NCBI GenBank assembly: GCA_014382535.1
Contig: JACNJN010000110.1
Span: forward strand, 1 to 48,661
DNA: 48,661 nucleotides
Origin: Candidatus Desulfolinea nitratireducens
GTDB taxonomy: Bacteria > Chloroflexota > Anaerolineae > Anaerolineales > Villigracilaceae
Direction: 5' to 3'
Of this stretch, positions 17,072-25,448 are shown piece by piece. A model generated the notes under the pieces. It saw only the letters and a program-made list of their open reading frames with translations, did no database searches and was not told the DNA's origin. How positions within the stretch are numbered: the first letter of the stretch is position 1; each line of letters begins with the position of its first letter. A program made the position numbers and the translations under genes.

Positions 17072-18393
17072 GCAGATTAGAACCGGGTACCTCGCAACTT
17101 TCTTCTCCTAATTTACTCAAACTAAAATACTATCTTATCAATACAATTTCAGAAGAAATTGAAAGCGGTGAAGCCCCCGCGGAAAACCGCCAAGAATATG
17201 TATCGCAGCGTCTCAGCGATGTTTACCAACGCGCCAATCTTAATCTCCCAGTTGATATGCGCGATCATATTTTCAAAGAAGTTGTTGATGAGCTTTTTGG
17301 TTTTGGCCCTATCCAATCTCTTTTGGACGACCCCAATATAAGCGAAGTAATGGTCAATGGACCTAAAAATATTTATGTCGAACGGGAAGGGAAACTCACA
17401 AAAACAACCGTTACCTTTGAAGATAATGACCATGTTCGTCGTATTATCGAACGGATCATCTCTCCTCTGGGACGTCGTGTGGATGAAGACAGTCCTACGG
17501 TAGACGCCCGCCTGCCGGATGGCTCCCGTGTTAATGCTGTTGTCTTACCTGTTGCTATTGATGGTCCTTCGATCACTATCCGAAAGTTTGGCAAGGATAA
17601 ATTATCAGTTTCCCAACTCATTGATTTCGACTCAATTACCAAAAATATGGCGGAATTTCTTCGTGCCTGTGTACTTGCCCGGTTAAATATCATCATCTCA
17701 GGAGGAACGGGCTCAGGCAAAACCACCCTGCTCAACATTTTATCCAGCTTCATTCCTGAAACTGAACGGATTGTCACTATCGAGGATGCCGCTGAACTAC
17801 GACTTCAGCAAGATCATATCGTTCGTCTAGAAACCAAACCGACTAATGCTGAAGGATTTGGCGGGGTAAGTATTCGCGATTTGGTACGCAACTCGCTGCG
17901 CATGAGACCAGATCGGATCGTCATTGGTGAGGTCCGCGGCGGTGAGGCTTTAGATATGCTTCAAGCCATGAATACGGGGCACGATGGCTCGTTGACAACT
18001 GTTCACGCCAACTCACCTCGAGATGCTCTTTCTCGCCTCGAAACCCTTGTTCTCATGTCCGGAATGGATCTTCCCATAAAGGTTGTCCGTCAACAGGTTG
18101 CATCCGCTATTGATCTAATCGTCCAACAAACACGGCTAAAAGATGGATCACGCAAAGTAGTTGCTATCTCTGAAGTAGCTGGGATGGAAGGGGATACCAT
18201 TATCTTAAGCGATATCTTCAAATTTGCTCAAACTGGGGTTGGGGCTAATGATAAGATTCTTGGAGAAATGAAACCAACGGGTATCCGTCCGATGTTTTAT
18301 CCTCGCCTTGAAGCTGCCGGATTTAAACTTGGCGCAGAAGTTTTTGGCGCAAATATCACAGCCATGCTTGCCTCTAATCGCAGAAGACACTAA
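17068..18393 (+). CDS. cpaF: CpaF/TadA-type secretion ATPase
   Basis: A 441-residue type II/IV secretion-superfamily ATPase of the CpaF/TadA branch, which powers Flp/Tad pilus assembly or related export. The N-terminal domain includes FGFGPIQSLLDDPNISEVMV, the hallmark start of CpaF proteins. Walker A is SGGTGSGKTTLLN (about residue 211), the Asp box and Walker B RPDRIVIGEVRGGEALDML, and the His-box AMNTGHDGSLTTVHANSPRD. All catalytic motifs are intact. No tadB/tadC membrane platform, prepilin or secretin lies beside it in this window; the neighbours are signalling genes, so the machine it drives must be encoded elsewhere. Confidence 0.92.
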   Translation: MSRLEPGTSQLSSPNLLKLKYYLINTISEEIESGEAPAENRQEYVSQRLSDVYQRANLNLPVDMRDHIFKEVVDELFGFGPIQSLLDDPNISEVMVNGPKNIYVEREGKLTKTTVTFEDNDHVRRIIERIISPLGRRVDEDSPTVDARLPDGSRVNAVVLPVAIDGPSITIRKFGKDKLSVSQLIDFDSITKNMAEFLRACVLARLNIIISGGTGSGKTTLLNILSSFIPETERIVTIEDAAELRLQQDHIVRLETKPTNAEGFGGVSIRDLVRNSLRMRPDRIVIGEVRGGEALDMLQAMNTGHDGSLTTVHANSPRDALSRLETLVLMSGMDLPIKVVRQQVASAIDLIVQQTRLKDGSRKVVAISEVAGMEGDTIILSDIFKFAQTGVGANDKILGEMKPTGIRPMFYPRLEAAGFKLGAEVFGANITAMLASNRRRH

Positions 18394-18432
18394 CTGTACA
18401 TCTGCTATAATCACATCATCTTTATATAATAT

Positions 18433-18533
18433 AGGACTTACGCATTTTTATAGTCCTAGTCCCAATGCTCTGCGTTGGGGTATTGTAGACAAGCTACAAC
18501 GCAGCGAGAAAAAAGGTATTTTGCGTAAGTCCT
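18433..18533. repeat. MITE-like palindromic repeat, copy 1
   Basis: A ~100-bp imperfect palindrome with near-exact terminal inverted repeats AGGACTTACGCA / TGCGTAAGTCCT. Inside are TCCCAATGCTCTGCGTTGGGG and a TGTAG...CTACA hairpin. It shares ends and internal blocks with copy 2 at 47159-47266 (opposite orientation), so it is a dispersed non-autonomous element. It separates cpaF from the HTH gene. Confidence 0.85.
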
Positions 18534-18564
18534 GTAATAATTATTAATGCCTATTGAGGAAATA

Positions 18565-19242
18565 ATGGAAACCAAGACTCGAATCACCCTCCGATCAAAA
18601 ACGCTTGGCGTCCTCATTCACGATGCTCGTACAGCTTCACGGATGAGCATTAATGAATGTGCCGAAGTAATTGGCGTCACTAGCGGCATTTTTCGCTCAT
18701 ATGAAAATGGGACTAAAGCACCTTCTTTACCAGAACTTGAAGTTTTGGCTTTTTTTCTCAATCTTCCGATCTCACATTTTTGGGGACAAGAAGCCATCTC
18801 TGACAATGCTCCCCCTACAGAACCGCTTGATTTGCCGCGTCTGGTGGGCTTGCGTCAGCGAATGATTGGCGCTTTATTGCGCCAGGAGCGAATGAATGCC
18901 AGCATTTCAATGAAAGCCCTTGCTAAGCAAGGAGACATTCCCAAAAGTCGCCTCAAGGCCTATGAGCTGGGAGAACGCTCAATCCCATTACCCGTACTGG
19001 AAATATTAATCTCGATTCTTGGCAGTCAAACCGACAGGTTTATCGATAAAAACGGTCCGATCGGTCAGTGGATGATACGCCAAAAAGCAATTGAAGATTT
19101 TCTCAACCTTCCTCCGGAGCTTCGAGAGTTTGTCAGTCAACCAATAAACCGCCCTTATATTGAACTGGCGCATAATCTGAGCGATCTTTCCGCAGATAAG
19201 TTACGCTCCGTTGCTGAAGGGATCCTGGATATTACTTTTTAA
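18565..19242 (+). CDS. Transcriptional regulator with two XRE-type helix-turn-helix domains
   Basis: A protein of about 225 residues made of two tandem Cro/C1-type HTH domains. The first is LGVLIHDARTASRMSINECA to the NGTKAPSLPELEVLA segment; the second is IGALLRQERMNASISMKALA to ELGERSIPLPVLEIL. The C-terminus is helical (LPPELREFVSQPINRPYIEL). ATG 18565 (METKTRITLRSK) is favoured by GAGGA just upstream; ATG 18547 would also keep the frame. Sitting between cpaF and a TPR-GNAT-V4R run, it probably regulates this cluster. Two HTHs on one chain suggest binding to a direct or inverted repeat without dimerising. Confidence 0.85.
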   Translation: METKTRITLRSKTLGVLIHDARTASRMSINECAEVIGVTSGIFRSYENGTKAPSLPELEVLAFFLNLPISHFWGQEAISDNAPPTEPLDLPRLVGLRQRMIGALLRQERMNASISMKALAKQGDIPKSRLKAYELGERSIPLPVLEILISILGSQTDRFIDKNGPIGQWMIRQKAIEDFLNLPPELREFVSQPINRPYIELAHNLSDLSADKLRSVAEGILDITF

Positions 19243-19260
19243 ATTGGAAGGTTTTGAAGT

Positions 19261-19782
19261 ATGGAAACTACTGCCACAAAGCTCTCAGAAAGTGGGAAAA
19301 AATATTTTGGAAAAGGCGATTTTGAAAACGCTGTACAATCCTTTTCAAATGCTGTAAAGATCTATACCGAAGAAGAAAATTTTCTCGATGCAGCTGAAGC
19401 GAAGAATAATCTCAGTGTTGCTCTCCTCCAAGCAGAGAGGGCAGAAGAATCGCTTGAAGCTGTTCATGGCACCGATCTGGTATTCGCCGAAGCAAAAGAT
19501 CTGCTTAGACAGGCAATGGCGCTGGGAAATCAAGCCGCAGCATTGGATGCGCTTGGGCAATCAGACAAAGCCCTTGAGAAATATGCCAAATCTGCCGCCC
19601 TATTTGGAGAAATTGGCGAAGGGGACTTGGAAGCAACTGTTCTCAAATCTATGGCTGCCATAAAATTTCGCAAAGGGAAGTTACAAGATACGGCAAATAT
19701 CATGCTCGATTCACTTGGTGCAACTCAAAAGCCCAATCTGTTTCAACGTTTCTTGAAATTCATCATGCGTATTATCCAGTAA
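19261..19782 (+). CDS. TPR-repeat protein
   Basis: A 173-residue protein with three or four tetratricopeptide repeats: SGKKYFGKGDFENAVQSFSN, LDAAEAKNNLSVALLQAERA, QAAALDALGQSDKALEKYAK. TPRs form a helical groove for protein binding. The last 15 residues (FQRFLKFIMRIIQ) are amphipathic and could touch the membrane. Its stop overlaps the next start (TAATG), so it is coupled with the GNAT gene. Partner unknown. Confidence 0.85.
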   Translation: METTATKLSESGKKYFGKGDFENAVQSFSNAVKIYTEEENFLDAAEAKNNLSVALLQAERAEESLEAVHGTDLVFAEAKDLLRQAMALGNQAAALDALGQSDKALEKYAKSAALFGEIGEGDLEATVLKSMAAIKFRKGKLQDTANIMLDSLGATQKPNLFQRFLKFIMRIIQ

Positions 19783-20657
19783 TGACAAATAGTTACCAGA
19801 TCCGGCCCGCGCTCGCCAAAGATCATCAAGATATTGCAAATCTAATATTCTTTGAGCGACATGTGCATCGGCATCTGGACTGGCGACATCCCACGGATTG
19901 GCTTGGTTCACCCTTTTATTGGGTGCTTGAAAAAAACTCCCGTATTGTGGCAGTTCTGGCATGCCCGCAGGATAAAAAAGATGTTATCTGGTTAAGACTT
20001 TTTGCGCATGCAGCGAGAATCCCGGCTCTCAAAGCCTGGGATATCCTATGGGAAAACGCCAAAAAAGAATTAGCCGAAGAAGGCGATGTAAAAGTGGCAT
20101 CCATCTCATTAAAAGGGTGGATGAAAAATTTACTCCAGCTAAGCGGTTTTGTTCAGGATGAGCAAATATTGATGCTTTCCTGGGCGAAAGAGAGGGTGCC
20201 CGAGTGGTCCCTACCCGAAGGTGTCACGATCCGCTCGATGACTGAGGCTGATCTTTCTCAGGTGGCAGAGGTGGATGCAGCCGCTTTTAAACCTCTCTGG
20301 CAGAATCTGCCACCCATGTTGGAGCAAGCATATTCGCAGGCTGTGGTCGCAACAGTCGCTGTTGCAACTGAGGGCATCATTGGCTACCAGATCAGCACGC
20401 ACAGCCCTTTTGGAGCACATCTTGCAAGGCTGGCAATCCATCCAAAAATACAGCGACGGGGGATTGCATCCGCAATTCTCGGTGATCTCCTCAAAAAATT
20501 ACTCAAAAAAAACATAAAACAACTTAGTGTAAACACACAAAGCAAAAATAAGCGTTCAATAGCCCTTTATACAAAGAATGGTTTTGAGCCTACGGAGGAA
20601 GAGTATCCCTTATTTACTTTTCAGATTTACAAGAATGGGCAAGGAAAGGAGGCGTAA
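19782..20657 (+). CDS. GNAT-family N-acetyltransferase (tandem-type)
   Basis: A 291-residue acetyl-CoA-dependent acyltransferase. The C-terminal half carries the GNAT core, with motif A LARLAIHPKIQRRGIASAIL (the R/Q-x-x-G-x-A pyrophosphate loop) and motif B SIALYTKNGFEP. The N-terminal 140 residues look like a second, degenerate GNAT fold without the acetyl-CoA loop. It overlaps the TPR gene by 1 bp and the V4R gene by 1 bp. It may acetylate a protein amine or small molecule linked to the cluster; substrate not readable. Confidence 0.85.
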   Translation: MTNSYQIRPALAKDHQDIANLIFFERHVHRHLDWRHPTDWLGSPFYWVLEKNSRIVAVLACPQDKKDVIWLRLFAHAARIPALKAWDILWENAKKELAEEGDVKVASISLKGWMKNLLQLSGFVQDEQILMLSWAKERVPEWSLPEGVTIRSMTEADLSQVAEVDAAAFKPLWQNLPPMLEQAYSQAVVATVAVATEGIIGYQISTHSPFGAHLARLAIHPKIQRRGIASAILGDLLKKLLKKNIKQLSVNTQSKNKRSIALYTKNGFEPTEEEYPLFTFQIYKNGQGKEA

Positions 20658-21283
20658 TGGGACATCGTAAGGATGCAGTAATCGTCAACACAATTGTACG
20701 GCAGGCATTATCTTCTGCTGAAGAGGTGATGGGAACAAACGGCTTGAATGCCATTTTACGCGTGAGCAATTTAGACCGTTTTGTGAATAATCTACCTCCC
20801 GATAATCTTGAGCCAGGCATCGAGGCCTCTGAATATGCTCGTTTTAATCAGGCTATTGAAGAGTTTTATGGGCGTGGTGGACGCGGTATGCTGCAAAGGA
20901 TTGGGAAAGCATCCTTTCAATATGCTGTCAACGAGCAGGCTGCACTTCTTGGCGTTGCGGGAACAGCCCTAAAGCTTTTGCCGCAGAAGCAACGCATTAA
21001 ATTTATTTTGAATAGCATGGCTAGCGCCTTAAAAAAATCTAACCCGCAGGTAGATGCATGGGTAGAGGAAGATGGTGAGACGATTGCCTATGCTGAATCA
21101 TCCTGTGCAATTTGTCATAGCCGAAAAAGCGACAAGCCCATCTGCTATCTTTATCTTGGCTCTCTTGGAGAGGCCATTAAATGGGCGACTGGCAAAGAGT
21201 ATGCCATAACAGAAACCGACTGCCTCGCAAAAGGTGATTCTTGTTGTCGATTTGAAGTTGGAGAGGCCATAAATAGTGATTGA
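20657..21283 (+). CDS. V4R-domain (hydrocarbon/small-ligand-binding) protein
   Basis: A 208-residue protein whose C-terminal half is a V4R domain: CYLYLGSLGEAIKWATGKEY, then ITETDCLAKGDSCCRFEVGE. This Cys-containing end (E-x-x-C-x-A-x-G-D-x-C-C) is the V4R hallmark. V4R domains bind small hydrophobic ligands or metal in sensors such as XylR/PoxR and 4-vinyl reductases. Extra cysteines (SSCAICHS) could form a metal site. It is the last gene of the co-directional block. It probably supplies a ligand or redox signal to the cluster (inference). Confidence 0.85.
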   Translation: MGHRKDAVIVNTIVRQALSSAEEVMGTNGLNAILRVSNLDRFVNNLPPDNLEPGIEASEYARFNQAIEEFYGRGGRGMLQRIGKASFQYAVNEQAALLGVAGTALKLLPQKQRIKFILNSMASALKKSNPQVDAWVEEDGETIAYAESSCAICHSRKSDKPICYLYLGSLGEAIKWATGKEYAITETDCLAKGDSCCRFEVGEAINSD

Positions 21284-21416
21284 TTTTCCCAATTATTTTT
21301 CCCAATCTATTTCAGGATTATGAAGGGAATAATGCCCCTGAATTCGGCAAGATAAATTTGCCTGGCAACCGGCAAGAAAAGCTGAGAAAATTTGATATAG
21401 TATTTGGAGGAAAGAG

Positions 21417-22259
21417 ATGAGTGAAAAAAACCGAAGCAAAATTAAATGGCGTTTTAAGAGCAAGGACGGACTGGAACTTTTTGCGCATTCTTTTCCATCT
21501 AAAAATCCGCCAAAAGCCATAATTTGTCTGACTCATGGGCATGGTGAACATTTAGAACGGTACAAAAATCTTGCCGCAGCGCTGAACGACGCGGATTATT
21601 CCATGATCGGTTTTGACCAGCGGGGGCACGGGCAATCGGATGGACCCCGCGGACATACACCTTCTTATGAAACGTTGCTTGATGATATTGAGGCTTTTCT
21701 TGCCGAAGTAGATGAAAACTACCCCGATCTGCCCCGTATTCTTTATGGACATAGTATGGGCGGAAATCTCGCTCTGAATTATGCGCTCCGACGGAAGCCC
21801 AAACTTTTGGGCGTGATTGCTACCGGTCCCTGGATAAAACTAGCCTTCGAGCCACCTGCGGTGAAGGTATTCATGGGGAAAACAATGGATAAAATTTACC
21901 CGGCCTTCATCCAGGCTTCGGGATTGGAAACCGCCGCACTTTCACGTGACCTGGAAGTGGTGCGTGCCTACGAAGAGGATTCATTGGTCCACGATAAAAT
22001 TTCAGCCCGCCTCTTTGTTGGAATGTATGAATCTGGATTGTGGGCATTGGAAAATGCCGATGAATTTTCCCTCCCTCTCCTGCTAATGCACGGCAGCGCG
22101 GATCGATTGACATCTGCCGATGCCAGTCGTGAGTTTGCCGAGAAGGTTGGGGATAAGGTGAAATTGAAAATCTGGGATGGTTTTTATCATGAAATCCATA
22201 ACGAACCGGAACAGGCAGATGTTTTCAAAACGATCATTAATTGGCTGGAAAAGTTATAA
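21417..22259 (+). CDS. Alpha/beta hydrolase, monoacylglycerol-lipase-like
   Basis: A 280-residue serine hydrolase of the lysophospholipase/MGL type. The nucleophile elbow is YGHSMGGNLALNYAL (Ser near residue 117), with an Asp in LLMHGSADRLTSADAS and a His in WDGFYHEIHNEPE completing the triad. FDQRGHGQSDGPRGHTPSY is the family's oxyanion/lid lead-in. It has no signal peptide and so is cytosolic. A clear GGAGG site precedes ATG 21417 and an intrinsic terminator follows, so it is likely a single-gene unit. It probably cleaves monoacylglycerol or a similar lipid ester. Confidence 0.9.
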   Translation: MSEKNRSKIKWRFKSKDGLELFAHSFPSKNPPKAIICLTHGHGEHLERYKNLAAALNDADYSMIGFDQRGHGQSDGPRGHTPSYETLLDDIEAFLAEVDENYPDLPRILYGHSMGGNLALNYALRRKPKLLGVIATGPWIKLAFEPPAVKVFMGKTMDKIYPAFIQASGLETAALSRDLEVVRAYEEDSLVHDKISARLFVGMYESGLWALENADEFSLPLLLMHGSADRLTSADASREFAEKVGDKVKLKIWDGFYHEIHNEPEQADVFKTIINWLEKL

Positions 22260-22277
22260 CGAAAATACAAAAAGCTG

Positions 22278-22311
22278 AAAAGCTCCCGGATTATAATGCC
22301 GGGAGCTTTTT
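22278..22311 (+). terminator. Intrinsic terminator
   Basis: The 12-bp arms AAAAGCTCCCGG (22278-22289) and CCGGGAGCTTTT (22299-22310), with a short loop and a T run, lie 18 bp after the hydrolase stop. Confidence 0.85.
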
Positions 22312-22485
22312 CCTGGCGGTTACCAGGCCAGGGCGGGGATAAATTCATTTAAATGGGATCAAGTCCATCTCAGGGATGAATCCGTTTTCTGATAATTTTA
22401 TTTTCTAAGCTTTCTCTAATTGGACAAAAGAACTTTAACATGGCAAAATATTCACTTATGAATCAAATTTAAACTAGGAGAAAGT

Positions 22486-23196
22486 ATGAGTAAACGCCAG
22501 GAAGTTCGCGAGAGACATCGCAAGCAAAAACAGCAACGCCGAATGATGACCATAGGCGCCATTATTATTGGTGCAGGGTTAATTACAGCGGCATTAATAA
22601 TGGGCCAGCCACCTACCAGTAATGATTACAGGTCACGTGAGATGGCACAGGGTAATACAATGGGCGATCCTGAAGCACCGATTAAAATTGTTGAATATGC
22701 AGATTATAAATGTGGGCACTGTGCCGATTTTGCTCTTGAGACAGAACCCCTTCTAGAAGAAGAGTATGTAAATACTGGTATAGTCCACTTTACTTATCGA
22801 TCAGTTGGTGAAATGTTGAGTGGTGCACAACCCCGACTTGCTGCTGAAGCCTCTTATTGTGCTGGAGATCAAAACAAGTTTTTTGAACTGCATGATTTGA
22901 TCTATGCCAACCAACCCCTGACATTTAACAAGGTACAATTGGAAAAATGGGCAAAAACAGCGGGGGTAAAAGATATGGATCAATATAAAGCTTGCATGGA
23001 TAATGGGACTTATTATGATCGTGCCATTCAGGACGAAATTGATGCCAAAGCTGAAGGCATCAGCGGAACACCTGCTTTCATTATCACATATATCCTTGAT
23101 GGAGAAGAAGTAAAGCAACTCCTACCTGGCAACTATCCTTTTGCATCCTTTGAACAAATTATCACTGATGGACTTCAAGCAATGGGTTTGAACTAA
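22486..23196 (+). CDS. Membrane-anchored DsbA-like thiol-disulfide oxidoreductase
   Basis: A 236-residue protein. After a basic N-terminus (KRQEVRERHRKQKQQRRM) a single hydrophobic helix (about 21-41) anchors it with the catalytic domain outside. The thioredoxin-fold domain has the active site DYKCGHCADF (C-x-x-C with GH between, as in DsbA/BdbD relatives), a helical insert, and the cis-Pro loop GISGTPAFII. It should form or rearrange disulfides in exported proteins. A GGAG site is 6 nt upstream of the ATG. A bidirectional terminator follows. No DsbB/VKOR partner is adjacent. Confidence 0.9.
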   Translation: MSKRQEVRERHRKQKQQRRMMTIGAIIIGAGLITAALIMGQPPTSNDYRSREMAQGNTMGDPEAPIKIVEYADYKCGHCADFALETEPLLEEEYVNTGIVHFTYRSVGEMLSGAQPRLAAEASYCAGDQNKFFELHDLIYANQPLTFNKVQLEKWAKTAGVKDMDQYKACMDNGTYYDRAIQDEIDAKAEGISGTPAFIITYILDGEEVKQLLPGNYPFASFEQIITDGLQAMGLN

Positions 23197-23218
23197 GAAA
23201 TGCTGGCTGGTAAATTCA

Positions 23219-23250
23219 AAAAGCGGATATGGCAGCCATATCCGCTTTTT
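23219..23250. terminator. Bidirectional intrinsic terminator
   Basis: A 15-bp perfect stem (AAAAGCGGATATGGC / GCCATATCCGCTTTT, 23219-23233 and 23235-23249) with T runs on both strands, between the convergent dsbA-like and DUF554 genes. Confidence 0.85.
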
Positions 23251-23270
23251 CATTAAAAGGAAGGTAAAGG

Positions 23271-23972
23271 TTAGGAAAAAAGGCTTAAAATCCACACGAT
23301 CAGTGGGGCTACCGCCAGCGCAGGAAGAAAGCTGCCTATCCGAATTTTCTTGATCTCCAATAAACTCGAGATCGCCAGGCCAATCAGAATCACTCCCCCG
23401 GCAGCGGTCATCTCCGTCAACATCGCATCGGTGACCACAGCATTGAGCAGACCAGCGAATAAAGTAATCCCACCCTGATAAATAAATACGGGGAAAACAG
23501 AAAATACCACCCCTATACCAAATGTAGACGCAAATGCCAAAGAAGCAAAGGCATCCAAAACAGATTTAACAGCCAGGAGTTCATAATCACCAACAAGGCC
23601 ATCCTGAATGGAACCTAAAATGGCCAGTGGTCCAATGCAGAAAATGAGAGAGGCCGTTACAAAACCGCGAATAAAACGATGGCTCTCTTCGGCATTATTT
23701 CCACCAAAACGGGTTTCAAACCAACGGCCGAGGTTTTCCAAACCTTCTTCGATTTTCCACCATTCCCCCAAAACCGCACCGACCAAAAGACCACCCAAAA
23801 CAATCAATGATTCTTCGGTTTTTAGAAACATGGAGAGACCAATGGAGATGGTAAATAATCCCAAACCTGCGGTAATCGTGCTTTTCATGGTCTTTGGCAA
23901 TCGGGAGCCAAAAAATATTCCCAAGGTACTGCCAACGATGATGGCGATTACATTAATTATTGTTCCGATCAT
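23271..23972 (-). CDS. DUF554 family membrane protein
   Basis: A 233-residue protein with about seven hydrophobic helices. The start MIGTIINVIAIIVGSTLGIF and the GLGLFTISIGLSMFLKTEE segment are diagnostic of DUF554 (YdfK-like) proteins, presumed small-solute transporters of unknown substrate. AGGAA lies 5 nt before ATG 23972. It stands alone on the minus strand. Confidence 0.88.
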   Translation of the reverse strand: MIGTIINVIAIIVGSTLGIFFGSRLPKTMKSTITAGLGLFTISIGLSMFLKTEESLIVLGGLLVGAVLGEWWKIEEGLENLGRWFETRFGGNNAEESHRFIRGFVTASLIFCIGPLAILGSIQDGLVGDYELLAVKSVLDAFASLAFASTFGIGVVFSVFPVFIYQGGITLFAGLLNAVVTDAMLTEMTAAGGVILIGLAISSLLEIKKIRIGSFLPALAVAPLIVWILSLFS

Positions 23973-24042
23973 TAAAATTCCTAAATAATGTCTTATCGAA
24001 GAGAATCCTGCGCTTTTGAGTTTCGCTCACAAAGAGCAATTT

Positions 24043-24588
24043 TTATTTCTTCGCCTTTAGAGTCTCTTTGCCGTCATATTGATTTTCAGCCAGCTCAAGG
24101 ACAAAGCATAACGAAGAAAGGCGATTGAGATAACGCAGTAATTCCTTATTTTTTAATTCATCTTCAGCAAGCAGTGCTGCGATCCTTCTCTCGGCACGAC
24201 GGGTGACTGCCCTGGCGAGGGAGAGGGCACCGCCTCCAGGCGTTTCGCCAGGAAGAATGAATTCTGATGGCATATCGATGGTCTTGTTAAGGGAGTCGGT
24301 CTGCTCTTCAAGCCAGTCCACACGGGAGGCATCGATGCTGCTGAAACGGTCAGCATTTTTGGGTGTGGCAGCAACTTCGGACATCAGTCCGTACAAGTCC
24401 CGCTGAATCTGGATCAGAATCGGCTTGAGGGTTGGCGACCGCACAAGGGAGCGGGCCAATCCCAGGGCCGCGGTCGTTTCGTCGAGCGTTCCGATGGCCT
24501 CCATGCGTGGATGGTATTTAGGCAGGCGGCCTTCACCGAGGTATCCCGTCGTTCCGTCGTCGCCTTTACGAGTGTAAAAATTTGACAT
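24043..24588 (-). CDS. Cob(I)yrinic acid a,c-diamide adenosyltransferase, PduO type
   Basis: A protein of about 181 residues from ATG 24588 (MSNFYTRKGDDGTTGYLGEG). The N-terminal TRKGDDGTTGYL is the ATP-binding signature of PduO-type adenosyltransferases, and VTRRAERRIAALL plus RYLNRLSSLCFVLE form the cobalamin-side active site. The enzyme transfers the adenosyl group of ATP to cob(I)alamin, making coenzyme B12. A longer ORF start at 24627 would add 13 residues overlapping the promoter and is not preferred: a TATAAT box sits 7 nt before ATG 24588. No other cobalamin genes are adjacent, so it probably serves salvage. Confidence 0.92.
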   Translation of the reverse strand: MSNFYTRKGDDGTTGYLGEGRLPKYHPRMEAIGTLDETTAALGLARSLVRSPTLKPILIQIQRDLYGLMSEVAATPKNADRFSSIDASRVDWLEEQTDSLNKTIDMPSEFILPGETPGGGALSLARAVTRRAERRIAALLAEDELKNKELLRYLNRLSSLCFVLELAENQYDGKETLKAKK

Positions 24589-24595
24589 GGGCGCA

Positions 24596-24601
24596 ATTAT
24601 A
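24596..24601 (-). promoter_or_regulatory. TATAAT -10 box, leaderless-type start of adenosyltransferase gene
   Basis: On the minus strand TATAAT (24601 to 24596) is followed by 7 nt and then ATG 24588. A second TATAAT on the plus strand (24630-24635) serves the divergent gene. Confidence 0.55.
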
Positions 24602-24629
24602 CACCCGGCCCCGCCTATAGAGGGCAAGG

Positions 24630-24635
24630 TATAAT
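24630..24635 (+). promoter_or_regulatory. TATAAT -10 box for HET-C-like gene
   Basis: AAGGTATAATTCGG lies 36 nt before ATG 24672, so this gene has a short leader with an AGGA site, unlike its divergent neighbour. Confidence 0.5.
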
Positions 24636-24671
24636 TCGGAGAAATTCCATCTATATTCCTTAGGATCCAAA

Positions 24672-25295
24672 ATGATCATCCCTTATCATCGTCAAATCTT
24701 GCAAAAAGGTTTGGAAAAGAAACTCAGTCCCCGTGCGCTAAAAGCTATCACCAATGCGAATATCAAACAGGATTATCCCCGCGGCCAGTTTGGGCATGAT
24801 GAATATCATTTCGATAACAACGCCTTTGAAAGGAGCTATGCCTATATCGAAAAAAACCGCGCCCTGATCCTCCCGGCATTGGCAGCAGGAAAAGTAGAGG
24901 ATGCCTGGGCAGCCTTTGGACGTCTTGCTCATACCGCACAGGATTTTTACGCCCACAGCAATTACATTCCGCTCTGGCTGGCCCAATTTGATGAAGAAGC
25001 CGCTCCGCCCGCGCCTGAAGTGGATCACGCTGATCAAGATATTATCCAGGGTCCCGAGCTTCGTTCCGGCAAGCTCTACTACCCTCTGGAGCTGCTCTCA
25101 TACATTCCCATGCTAAAAGAACTGGTGATGCCCCGACTCCCCAAAGACTCGCACGCCTGGATGAATCTCGACTCCCCGAAGCAAGGACCGATGTTTGCCT
25201 ATACTTTTGCAGCGGCAGTTAAGAAAACTCAGGATGAGTGGGAGAAAACTTTGGAGGGGTTAACAAAGGAAGTGAAGACTCTTTTTAGCGGATAA
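24672..25295 (+). CDS. HET-C/zinc phospholipase C-like protein
   Basis: A 207-residue, mostly helical protein. The motif FGRLAHTAQDFYAHSNYIPL (about residues 86-105) matches the conserved LH.xQDFYAHSN core of HET-C and zinc-dependent phospholipase C/P1-nuclease folds, in which His and Asp side chains bind zinc. FGHDEYHFDN near residue 40 offers further His/Asp ligands. It has no signal peptide. Substrate is unknown; lipid or nucleotide phosphoester cleavage is possible from the fold. Confidence 0.75.
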   Translation: MIIPYHRQILQKGLEKKLSPRALKAITNANIKQDYPRGQFGHDEYHFDNNAFERSYAYIEKNRALILPALAAGKVEDAWAAFGRLAHTAQDFYAHSNYIPLWLAQFDEEAAPPAPEVDHADQDIIQGPELRSGKLYYPLELLSYIPMLKELVMPRLPKDSHAWMNLDSPKQGPMFAYTFAAAVKKTQDEWEKTLEGLTKEVKTLFSG

Positions 25296-25399
25296 ACATC
25301 ATTTCGTCAACGTGACAATAAAAATTGTTATGGTCTTTGAAAAAGATTTCATGTTGGAAGGATATACCCACCCAGATCATTTATATGTTTTTATTAAAA

Positions 25400-25432
25400 A
25401 GACTTCGGAAGTTTCTAAAACTTCCGAAGTCT
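25400..25432 (-). repeat. REP-like hairpin 1, also terminator of the RAYT gene
   Basis: A perfect 15-bp stem (AGACTTCGGAAGTTT, loop CTA, complement; 25400-25414 and 25418-25432). On the minus strand it is followed by TTTTTAATAAAAAC, so it can also end transcription from the RAYT gene. Confidence 0.8.
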
Positions 25433-25448
25433 GATATTCAATAAATCT

